Below, piece by piece: positions 8,459 through 14,741 of a stretch of 25,898 bases of DNA. The stretch's first letter is position 1. Each line of letters opens with the position of its first letter. Origin of the DNA: an uncultured Bacteroidales bacterium (GTDB lineage Bacteria > Bacteroidota > Bacteroidia > Bacteroidales > F082). Location of the stretch: positions 1 through 25,898 of the forward strand of contig CALBNV010000009.1 of the NCBI GenBank assembly GCA_937896895.1. Reading direction: 5' to 3'. The notes under the pieces were generated by a model. The model was not told the origin of the DNA and searched no databases. It saw nothing but the letters and a program-made list of their open reading frames with translations. The position numbers were made by a program, and so were the translations under genes.

Positions 8459-8491
8459 TTTGCAAAATTAATAATTTTTTTGCTAATTTTG
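8459..8491 (+). promoter_or_regulatory. Promoter for yggS
   Basis: TTTG (8459-8462), a 21-nt spacer and TAATTTTG (8484-8491) form a textbook Bacteroidota promoter. The yggS ATG at 8514 lies 22 nt downstream. It overlaps the divergent promoter on the other strand. Confidence 0.65.
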
Positions 8492-8496
8492 CACAA
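8463..8496 (-). promoter_or_regulatory. Promoter for the LTA synthase-like gene
   Basis: The minus strand has TAATTTTG (8470-8463) as -7 box, with TTG (8496-8494) 23 nt upstream. The ATG at 8447 follows 15 nt after the box. Confidence 0.5.
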
Positions 8497-8513
8497 TTTT
8501 ATTTGTAAAGAAC

Positions 8514-9185
8514 ATGATAAAAGATAACTTTGAAACAGTAAGAAAATCAATACCTTCTGGCGTTCTGTTGGTCGCCGTGTCGAAGACCAAGCCCGTTGAA
8601 GACCTACAGGAAGCCTACGATGCGGGGCAACGCGTCTTCGGCGAGAACCACGCTCTTGAGATGCGCGACAAACACGAGGTGCTGCCCAACGACATCGACT
8701 GGCACTTCATCGGGCATCTTCAGACAAACAAGATAAAATACATCATTCCGTTTGTCAGGCTGATTCATTCCATCGACACGTTCAACCTCTTGCAATATGT
8801 TAATAAAGAAGCTGTTAAGCATGACAGAGTCGTTGACTGCCTGCTTCAGTTCCATGTTGCAGAAGAGGAGACGAAATTCGGCTTGAGCATCGAAGAGGCT
8901 GAAGTAATGATGGATTCGGAGGCGTTCAAATCGCTGAAGAACGTGCGTATCTGCGGCGTGATGGGGATGGCGACGAACACCGACAACCAGGTTCAGATAA
9001 GGAAAGAGTTCCGTCATCTGAAAGAGATTTTCAGCATATTAAAATCAAAATATTTCACTGATTGTGAATATTTCAAAGAGATTTCAATGGGAATGTCGCA
9101 CGACTATCAGCTTGCGATTGAAGAAGGCTCAACAATGGTGAGAGTCGGGAGCAGGATTTTCGGCGAGAGGAACTACAATGTTTAG
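8514..9185 (+). CDS. yggS: YggS-family PLP homeostasis protein (PLPBP/ProSC)
   Basis: This 223-aa cytosolic single-domain TIM-barrel protein binds pyridoxal phosphate without known catalysis and buffers the PLP pool. The PLP lysine is Lys24 in AVSKTKP. FGENHALE follows (FGENYVQE in E. coli), then WHFIGHLQTNK, ISMGMSHDYQLAIEEGST and MVRVGSRIFGER, which binds the phosphate. Length matches the family (220-235 aa). The start is the first ATG after a good promoter. It is monocistronic: its stop codon abuts the 14-bp repeat array that fills the space to the convergent PHP-domain gene. Confidence 0.93.
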   Translation: MIKDNFETVRKSIPSGVLLVAVSKTKPVEDLQEAYDAGQRVFGENHALEMRDKHEVLPNDIDWHFIGHLQTNKIKYIIPFVRLIHSIDTFNLLQYVNKEAVKHDRVVDCLLQFHVAEEETKFGLSIEEAEVMMDSEAFKSLKNVRICGVMGMATNTDNQVQIRKEFRHLKEIFSILKSKYFTDCEYFKEISMGMSHDYQLAIEEGSTMVRVGSRIFGERNYNV

Positions 9186-9335
9186 TTTGGAGAGTGGAGT
9201 TTGGAGAGTGGAGTTTGGAGGGTGGAGTTTGGAGAGTGGAGTTTGGAGAGTGAAGTTTGGAGAGTGGAGTTTGAAGAGTGGAGTTTGGAGAGTGGAGTTT
9301 GGAGAGTGGAGTTTGGAGAGTGGAGTTTGGAGAGT
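9186..9335. repeat. 14-bp (2x7) tandem array, ten full units plus a partial
   Basis: The unit is TTTGGAGAGTGGAG, two heptamers sharing TGGAG. Ten full units span 9186-9325 and a 10-nt partial ends at 9335. Units 3, 5 and 7 each carry one substitution. The array begins at the base after the yggS stop codon (9183-9185) and ends at the first base of the convergent gene's stop codon (9337-9335), so it is the entire intergenic region. The plus strand has no C over 150 nt; the minus strand is half C with no G. Confidence 0.97.
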
Positions 9336-10528
9336 CAATGGTTTTTGTTTTTTCTTACGAGCTTGAATATCACGGTAGTAAGAAGGGCATACGCCGCCCA
9401 CAACGCCGCCGTCCAAAGCCATGAAACATGGTCAAGACGTTGGGAGACGATGCTTTCGCTTTCATGACGCGTTATCGGATTGAGCCACATCGTCGTGCCA
9501 TCAAAGAATGTGATTTCCGTGCGCACGTATGTATCTGCCGGCTGTATCTCGTACCCGACCACAAATGTCGAATCAGCGAAACGTTCACCTTGCAAAATCA
9601 TTCCGCCCTGACCTATGAACCGAGCTTTTCGGATAGGCTTAGAGACTCTCACATCAAACTGATTTCCAACAAGTTGCGCCTTCTGTAGATAAGGCATATC
9701 ACGCTTGAAACGCGCGACCTTGTCATCCATCGCCTCACTCCTGTCAAGGTCAAAGTCGATGCCGTAGGCATTTCCGGCAAGGAGATTCTCAAGCAACGTC
9801 TCGGCATCATTATCCTTCGCGTTCACATACGTAATTCTTAGTGCAATATCATTGACAACAAACACGTTATGTGTATCATCATCGGCAATAAGATAAACCA
9901 GATGGCCGTTCGACAACGCGCAGTCCCAGTGTGCGGGTGAATTTTCGAAGCCGTTAAGCACCTCCATAATCCTATAGTTGCTCAGGTATTTAAAGTCTTC
10001 GGGGTTGTATCCGCCTTCCACGAACGCCGGATGCGCCACGCATACAGTCTTGTTTTGCTCACCTAACTTATTGATTGTATGCTGCTTCATGCTCAACGTC
10101 TGTCCGAAGAAATAATCAACCCGCCTGACTTTCTCCGCGCCAAGACAGAGCTGATGAATTTTCCAAACATTCCAGCCGTGTTCGTATGCCGGAATGAAAC
10201 TCTCATCCTTATCTCGTTCATAATCATTTATTTTGTTGTAATCCGAGATGCCGATGTGGTCGTATTCAAAAAGCCTGTACATCGAATCATAGACTGCATT
10301 TTCATTGACGCGACCGTTCGTCACGCCGCAATATTGCGCGGTATGTCCGTGAAAATTGCAGCGTTTCCAAGCCGTTGAATCCATGTCCTGATAAGGGTTG
10401 TGAAGATATTCCCCATGAAAAGGCTGCGGCTCGTCGAAGACATAAACCGGCACGAAAATGTTCATCGCCACCAAAACAGCGAGTGCAGCCAGAAACACGT
10501 AAAGAACACACTTCAAAATTCTTTTCAT
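9335..10528 (-). CDS. Membrane-anchored PHP-domain protein
   Basis: The start is taken at the ATG at 10528 (397 aa); the frame upstream offers only a TTG. Residues 3-26 form a membrane helix (MKRILKCVLYVFLAALAVLV). The PHP phosphoesterase-type domain faces outward, with CNFHGHT (His60, His62), HIGISDYN (Asp96), PAYEHG (Glu116), VAHPAF (His166) and DDDTH (Asp218, His220). These match the metal-binding motifs of the polymerase and histidinol phosphatase superfamily, but the usual Asp-His of motif II reads Asp-Tyr. A second membrane helix lies near 370-390, followed by a basic tail (RKNKNH). Substrate is unknown. It follows the lipoprotein gene by 17 nt, likely one transcript. Confidence 0.75.
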   Translation of the reverse strand: MKRILKCVLYVFLAALAVLVAMNIFVPVYVFDEPQPFHGEYLHNPYQDMDSTAWKRCNFHGHTAQYCGVTNGRVNENAVYDSMYRLFEYDHIGISDYNKINDYERDKDESFIPAYEHGWNVWKIHQLCLGAEKVRRVDYFFGQTLSMKQHTINKLGEQNKTVCVAHPAFVEGGYNPEDFKYLSNYRIMEVLNGFENSPAHWDCALSNGHLVYLIADDDTHNVFVVNDIALRITYVNAKDNDAETLLENLLAGNAYGIDFDLDRSEAMDDKVARFKRDMPYLQKAQLVGNQFDVRVSKPIRKARFIGQGGMILQGERFADSTFVVGYEIQPADTYVRTEITFFDGTTMWLNPITRHESESIVSQRLDHVSWLWTAALWAAYALLTTVIFKLVRKNKNH

Positions 10529-10545
10529 AAACAATTGATTGACAA

Positions 10546-11073
10546 TTACTTTTCCAGACCAAAGGCATCCGCGACCTTTTCGTAATCGCCGTAGTCGATG
10601 TCCTGATGCGAGGCGTATGAAGTCGCATCGATGAGGACGACCTTAAACATCAATGGTTCTTGGTCATAATAGCCACGCAGCAAGTCTTCATGTTTCTGAA
10701 GGTCGGAATTAGTCCAGAAAATCGAGAAGCCGTAGTCATAATAGGACGTCTCCAAAACCGATGAGTATGAATCGGTCATCACCATTGTCATAGGCAGCTG
10801 ATGCCAGGCATAGATTTCAGAACTCGGATTTTCGAGATACACAAGCAATGCGCCGTAATCCACCATGTCCGTGCCGATTGCATCCCAATCGAAGGCTATG
10901 GCCCAATTCAGCGCGTCGTCACTCCAGTCCCAGTCGGAGAACTTCGTCTCGATTGTAGCCGATTGAACATTTGCGTTGCCGTCCTGACCGGCGGGGCCAA
11001 CAGGTCCGCGGTCGCCCTTGCATGAGGCGAACAAGACCAGAGAAGCAAAGATTGTTGCGATAATTTTCCTCAT
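10546..11073 (-). CDS. Lipoprotein with short collagen-like segment
   Basis: This 175-aa protein has a lipoprotein signal peptide MRKIIATIFASLVLFASC, with the lipidated Cys at residue 18. The next residues, KGDRGPVGPAGQDGNAN, are five Gly-X-Y triplets. That pattern is common directly after the lipid anchor in Bacteroidota surface lipoproteins and probably acts as a stalk. The remainder is rich in Trp, Tyr and Asp and reads as a beta-rich globular domain of unknown function. It is the first gene of a two-gene minus-strand operon with the membrane PHP-domain protein, which suggests a shared envelope role. Confidence 0.8.
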   Translation of the reverse strand: MRKIIATIFASLVLFASCKGDRGPVGPAGQDGNANVQSATIETKFSDWDWSDDALNWAIAFDWDAIGTDMVDYGALLVYLENPSSEIYAWHQLPMTMVMTDSYSSVLETSYYDYGFSIFWTNSDLQKHEDLLRGYYDQEPLMFKVVLIDATSYASHQDIDYGDYEKVADAFGLEK

Positions 11074-11098
11074 ATTTCCGAAATTTAATTGTGGCTGG

Positions 11099-11106
11099 CA
11101 AAATTA
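11099..11106 (-). promoter_or_regulatory. -7 box for the lipoprotein/PHP operon
   Basis: The minus strand reads TAATTTTG, a perfect TAnnTTTG, 25 nt before the lipoprotein ATG. A TTG at 11128-11126 lies 19 nt upstream as a candidate -33 element. Confidence 0.5.
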
Positions 11107-11152
11107 CACAAATTTTATTTCATCTCAAGAAAAATAATCAACAAAAAAGAAG

Positions 11153-11160
11153 TATTTTTG
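11153..11160 (+). promoter_or_regulatory. -7 box for the EamA transporter gene
   Basis: TATTTTTG fits TAnnTTTG and ends only 4 nt before the ATG at 11165. Transcription would begin at or next to the A of the start codon. No clear -33 element is visible. Confidence 0.45.
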
Positions 11161-11164
11161 CGGC

Positions 11165-12064
11165 ATGAAAAACAGAGGTTACATAGTTCATCTTTGCGGT
11201 GTCATCGCAATGATTGTGTGGGGGTTGTCATTCATCTGGTCAACACAGGTGTACCAGAATCTGAACCCGACCGCCACGATATTCTTACGTTTGGTCGTCG
11301 CCACGGTCTTTTTCACGGCGATACTTTTCATCTTCCGTCTGAACGAAAAGATCGACAAAAAGCACCTGAAATTATTCGCTCTCGCCGCGTTATTCGAGCC
11401 GTTCCTGTATTTCATCTTCGAGGGTTACGGCCTGAAAAACACCTCCCCCATCATCGGCTCCGCGATAGTGGCCATGATCCCGTTGGTGACGCCCGTCGCC
11501 GCGAGCATCTTCCTCAAGGAAAAGATGACGCCGATGAACGTCGTAGGGCTTTTCGTCTCGTTCTTCGGGGTCGTGACGATGCTGTTAAACAAGAACTTAG
11601 AGCTGACGGCATCGCCCAAAGGCATCATCTTCCTTTGCATAACGGTGTTCGTCGCCGTCGGCTATTCAATAGCTCTGATAAAGCTGACGAAGCTATACAA
11701 GCCATTGACAATCACATGGATGCAGAATATCATCGGGATGATTTATTTCATACCTTTAGTAATAATAATGGAGCAGTTTGAGCCGTCGAATTTCGGCAAC
11801 GTGCGTGACTACATCGTCCCGCTGGTTTGTCTCGGCGTGTTTTGCAGCGCAATCGCCTACGCGCTATGGGCGTTCGCCTACAGCAAACTCGGCGCGTCGA
11901 AGGCGAATGTCTATACAAACCTCATCCCCGTCTTCACGGCGATTTTCAGTTATTTCATTATTAACGAAGAACTTACCATTCATAAAATCATCGGCATAAT
12001 ATTGGTTGTCGGCGGCTTGGTGCTTTCGCAAATAAATGGAAGAAAACGAACGACTAAAGACTAA
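11165..12064 (+). CDS. EamA-family (DMT superfamily) transporter
   Basis: This 299-aa inner-membrane protein has about ten hydrophobic helices forming two tandem EamA halves. The first half starts VHLCGVIAMIVWGLSFIWST and the second starts near the MGSI-like stretch KGIIFLCITVFVAVGYSIAL. The C-terminal helix LTIHKIIGIILVVGGLVLSQ is followed by a basic tail. Such carriers move metabolites, often amino acids or nucleotides; the substrate cannot be predicted. The start aligns with typical family N-termini. The gene ends inside a CTAA heptamer array that supplies its stop codon, and the methyltransferase gene follows 26 nt later, likely co-transcribed. Confidence 0.9.
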   Translation: MKNRGYIVHLCGVIAMIVWGLSFIWSTQVYQNLNPTATIFLRLVVATVFFTAILFIFRLNEKIDKKHLKLFALAALFEPFLYFIFEGYGLKNTSPIIGSAIVAMIPLVTPVAASIFLKEKMTPMNVVGLFVSFFGVVTMLLNKNLELTASPKGIIFLCITVFVAVGYSIALIKLTKLYKPLTITWMQNIIGMIYFIPLVIIMEQFEPSNFGNVRDYIVPLVCLGVFCSAIAYALWAFAYSKLGASKANVYTNLIPVFTAIFSYFIINEELTIHKIIGIILVVGGLVLSQINGRKRTTKD

Positions 12065-12081
12065 AAACTAACGGCTAACAA
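12054..12081. repeat. Heptamer array, four CTAANNN units
   Basis: Units are CTAAAGA, CTAAAAA, CTAACGG and CTAACAA. The transporter's TAA stop (12062-12064) is in the second unit, and the methyltransferase ATG is 9 nt after the last. Because 7 leaves remainder 1 on division by 3, successive TAA words fall in all three frames. The array is shorter and more degenerate than the others and not skewed in C and G. Confidence 0.65.
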
Positions 12082-12090
12082 CACAACATC

Positions 12091-12864
12091 ATGATCACAA
12101 GCAAGACGAATCCTAAAATAAAGAACATCATAAAGTTGGAGAAGGCCGCCGAGCGTCGCGAGCAGAACCGCATCTTGATTGAGGGCCGCCGCGAGATCGA
12201 GCGTGCTGTGGCGTGCGGTTTTGAAGTTGACACCTTATTTATATGTCCCGAGATAGCAAAAGACGTGACGGCAATTCCAGCCCGCAGCGTCGAGGAAGTG
12301 AGCGTTGATGTCTTCGACAAGATTGCATATCGTGAGGGCAGCGACGGGCTTTTGGCCGTGGCCATTCCGAGATACGCCGACCTGCAGTCGTTCAGGCCGA
12401 AGAAAGAGAACCCGCTCATCATCGTCCTCGAGACGGTGGAGAAACCCGGCAACCTCGGCGCCGTGATGCGCACCGCCGATGCCGCCGGTGTCGATGCCGT
12501 CATCATCGCCGACCAAAGGACAGACTTGTTCAACCCGAACGCCGTGAGGGCGAGCGTGGGCGCCATATTCTCAGTGCCGCTGTTCGCTTGTTCCTCGGAA
12601 GAATGCATCAAATGGCTGAAAGACAACGGCATAACAATCTATTGCACGTATCTGAAAGCCTCCATCGACTACCTCGACGCCGACTTCAAAAAAGCCTCGG
12701 CAATCGTGATGGGCACGGAGGCGACAGGCATATCCGAGCAATGGGTGCGGGCCGCCGACCAGAACATCATCATCCCGATGAACGGCATCGCCGACTCGCT
12801 CAACGTCAGCGTGTGCACCGCGATAGTGACGTTTGAAGCAGTAAGACAAAGGAGGAAATCATGA
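12091..12864 (+). CDS. TrmH/SpoU-family RNA 2'-O-methyltransferase
   Basis: This 257-aa SPOUT enzyme should transfer a methyl group from SAM to a ribose 2'-OH in rRNA or tRNA. An N-terminal substrate-binding domain (about 1-100, including ILIEGRREIERAV) precedes the trefoil-knot catalytic domain. Motif 1 EKPGNLGAVMRT is at 117-128 (Asn121, Arg127), motif 2 MGTEATGIS at 207-215, and motif 3 IPMNGIADSLNVSVC at 228-242. Motif 2 has Thr-Glu-Ala where relatives often have Ser-Glu-Gly. Layout suits the 23S rRNA methyltransferases of the RlmB/AviRb type, but the target base is not predictable. Its TGA overlaps the next ATG by 4 nt, so translation is probably coupled. Confidence 0.92.
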   Translation: MITSKTNPKIKNIIKLEKAAERREQNRILIEGRREIERAVACGFEVDTLFICPEIAKDVTAIPARSVEEVSVDVFDKIAYREGSDGLLAVAIPRYADLQSFRPKKENPLIIVLETVEKPGNLGAVMRTADAAGVDAVIIADQRTDLFNPNAVRASVGAIFSVPLFACSSEECIKWLKDNGITIYCTYLKASIDYLDADFKKASAIVMGTEATGISEQWVRAADQNIIIPMNGIADSLNVSVCTAIVTFEAVRQRRKS

Positions 12865-13592
12865 ACAACTCTCATTCAAAAAACATAAAGGTTCTCTCAA
12901 CCTACTGCGACCCGATACTGAGGCTCAGCCCCGTGATGATGCTCACGCTCTTCGAGGAAATCGCCGACGAACACGCAATGGAACTCGACATCGACGGCCC
13001 CACTTTGAGGAAACGCGACAAGGCATATTGGGTCGTGCGACAGGTGAGGCTGGAACTCAACGACGTCATCAGAGACCACGACGACATCACCGTGAAGACA
13101 TGGCCCGCAGAAGCCAACGGATTCCGCTGCGGCAGGTCGTACCAGATATTCAAACAAAATCAAGACGAACCGGCTGTCAGAGCATTCGCGGAATGGGTCC
13201 TCATCGATTCGGAGACGAAGAAGATCAGACTGGCAAACTCCATCAAAAGCCCTGACATCCAATACATTAAAGAGAGAGCCGTTGAGACGCCGCTGCGCCG
13301 TTTCAAGAACATCTTCACGGAAGACGACTTCGTTTACGAGCGTATCGTGCGCCCGTGCGAGATCGACGTGTCGCATCACACCAACAACGTGAAATACTGC
13401 GCCATGCTCCTCGACTCGTTTTCCGTCAAGGAACTCGAAGATATGATCATCAAGGAGTTGGAGATATATTACGAGGCAGAAAGTCACGAAGGCGAGACGC
13501 TCCGCATATATCGCAAAGCCACGGAAAATGGCTGGCAGTTCATGATAAAACGCGGCGACAGCGTAGTCACGATGGCGTTTATCGGTGTGTAG
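12861..13592 (+). CDS. Acyl-ACP thioesterase (FatA/FatB-like, double hotdog)
   Basis: This 243-aa cytosolic enzyme likely hydrolyses acyl-ACP to release free fatty acid. An N-terminal hotdog (about 10-130, with AYWVVRQVRLEL and WPAEANGFRCGRSY) is followed by a second hotdog carrying EIDVSHHTNNVKY (168-178). Compared with the plant-type motif DxNxHxNN, Asp169 and His173 are kept but the Asn position is Ser171. A Glu near 205 (IYYEAE) could be the remaining catalytic acid. The ATG overlaps the upstream stop codon, and a strong Shine-Dalgarno GGAGG (12851-12855) lies 5 nt before it, inside the methyltransferase gene. Confidence 0.85.
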   Translation: MNNSHSKNIKVLSTYCDPILRLSPVMMLTLFEEIADEHAMELDIDGPTLRKRDKAYWVVRQVRLELNDVIRDHDDITVKTWPAEANGFRCGRSYQIFKQNQDEPAVRAFAEWVLIDSETKKIRLANSIKSPDIQYIKERAVETPLRRFKNIFTEDDFVYERIVRPCEIDVSHHTNNVKYCAMLLDSFSVKELEDMIIKELEIYYEAESHEGETLRIYRKATENGWQFMIKRGDSVVTMAFIGV

Positions 13593-13668
13593 GTTCGGAA
13601 TTTTATGTACTTCGTTGAATATTTTCGCAAGAAAGAAAATAAAAATAAGAGGCGACCGCTTTTTTTCC

Positions 13669-13676
13669 TATTTTTG
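13669..13676 (+). promoter_or_regulatory. -7 box for the lipid kinase gene
   Basis: TATTTTTG matches TAnnTTTG and lies 36 nt before the ATG at 13713. It suggests the lipid kinase and following synthetase genes have their own promoter, separate from the EamA operon. The 120-bp gap shows no terminator hairpin. Confidence 0.45.
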
Positions 13677-13712
13677 CAGATTATTTAAACGAGAGAAATA
13701 TCTGAATATATA

Positions 13713-14618
13713 ATGAAGCATATTTTCATGGTAAATACCGTTGCAGGAAAACGTTCTTGCCTTGACGAGGTCAGGGAAGCAGTGTCCCGCGACAGCGACT
13801 TCAGTGACTACGACATATACACGCCCGAGTCGGCGGCTGACAACACCAATTTCGTAAGGAAATATCTCGAAGAGCATCCTAATCAGGAGACGCGTTTCTA
13901 TGCCTGCGGCGGCGACGGCACCGCCAACAAAGTGGCATCGGGCGTCGTCGGGCACCCCAATGCGAGCATGACGATTCTCGCCCACGGCAGCGGCAATGAC
14001 TACATAAAATATTACGCTGATTTACAGACATTTCAGAATGCAGACAAGGTTCTTCACGGCGAGGAGCACAAGGTTGACATCATGAAAGCCAACGACAGAT
14101 ACGCGCTCAACGCGACACACTTCGGCCTCGATGCCGTCGTTGCGAAGGCCATGAACAAGATACGCCGCCATACGATTTTCGGCGGAAAGATGTGCTATCC
14201 TTTCGCGGTGGTCTGGGGCTTCCTCACCGGAATGCGCACCAAATGCACGGTCTATGCCGACGGCGAGAAGCTCAACGACGGCAAGATATGCCTCTGCACC
14301 GTCACCAACGGCAAATACGTCGGCGGAAGCTACAAATGCGCACCGAAATCAAAGAACGACGACGGCCTCCTCGAAGTCTGCCTCGTGAAACCCTTGTCAA
14401 GGCTGAGATTCCCGTTTCTGATAAAATCATACACCAAAGGCTCACATTTGGACAACCCAAAATTCAAAAAACTGATTGTGTATCGCAGGGCGAAACAAGT
14501 CGTCATCGAAGGCGGAAAGAACTTCTGCGTCTCACTCGACGGCGAGATAATGGAAGCGCAGCGCATCGTAGTTGACAACATGCAGCAGGCGATAAGGTTT
14601 GTCGCACCGAAGGTTTAG
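13713..14618 (+). CDS. Diacylglycerol kinase-family lipid kinase (YegS/DagK type)
   Basis: This 301-aa protein has the DAGK catalytic domain: FYACGGDGTANKV (GGDGT at 66-70) binds ATP, ILAHGSGNDYIKY follows (GSGND at 92-96), and NATHFGLDA is a conserved loop. The C-terminal beta domain includes KYVGGSYKCAPKSKNDDGLLEVCLV and ends with a SLDGE motif. It should phosphorylate a lipid hydroxyl such as diacylglycerol or a sphingolipid-like base; soluble DagK-type enzymes recycle diacylglycerol. Length is normal. The stop codon (14616-14618) is followed one base later by a heptamer array, then the ADP-forming synthetase gene, probably on the same transcript. Confidence 0.9.
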   Translation: MKHIFMVNTVAGKRSCLDEVREAVSRDSDFSDYDIYTPESAADNTNFVRKYLEEHPNQETRFYACGGDGTANKVASGVVGHPNASMTILAHGSGNDYIKYYADLQTFQNADKVLHGEEHKVDIMKANDRYALNATHFGLDAVVAKAMNKIRRHTIFGGKMCYPFAVVWGFLTGMRTKCTVYADGEKLNDGKICLCTVTNGKYVGGSYKCAPKSKNDDGLLEVCLVKPLSRLRFPFLIKSYTKGSHLDNPKFKKLIVYRRAKQVVIEGGKNFCVSLDGEIMEAQRIVVDNMQQAIRFVAPKV

Positions 14619-14619
14619 C

Positions 14620-14708
14620 TTGAAGTGTTGAGAGTTGAGAGTGAAGTTTGGAGTTTTTTAGATAGTTTGAAGTGTTGAGAGTTGAGAGTGAAGTTTGGAG
14701 TTTGAGAA
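14620..14708. repeat. Heptamer array with a 37-bp block duplicated at 47-bp offset
   Basis: Heptamers TTGAAGT, GTTGAGA, GTTGAGA, GTGAAGT and TTGGAGT occur twice in the same order (14620-14654 and 14667-14701). The identical block is 37 bp (14620-14656 = 14667-14703). A final TTGAGAA follows at 14702-14708. The plus strand, which is the mRNA strand, has no C from 14620 to 14722. It shares a 17-nt word (GAGAGTGAAGTTTGGAG) with the 9186-9335 array. Confidence 0.92.
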
Positions 14709-14741
14709 TTATTAAGTAAAAACAATTTAAAATATAATAGC

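Noticed and set aside
8448..8465. Upstream TTG start for the LTA synthase-like gene
   Set aside because: It lies inside the -7 box, so it cannot be in the mRNA from that promoter. The ATG at 8447 is used. A TTG at 19258 was rejected for the same reason; TTGs at 10534 and 21166 were set aside in favour of nearby ATGs.
9186..9335. CRISPR array
   Set aside because: Units are contiguous 14-mers with no spacers and no cas genes nearby; the same holds for the arrays at 5120, 14620 and 20182.
9129..9422. Repeat peptide genes read through the 14-bp array on either strand
   Set aside because: The array simply lacks stop codons. The frames overlap yggS and the PHP gene ends and have no start signals.
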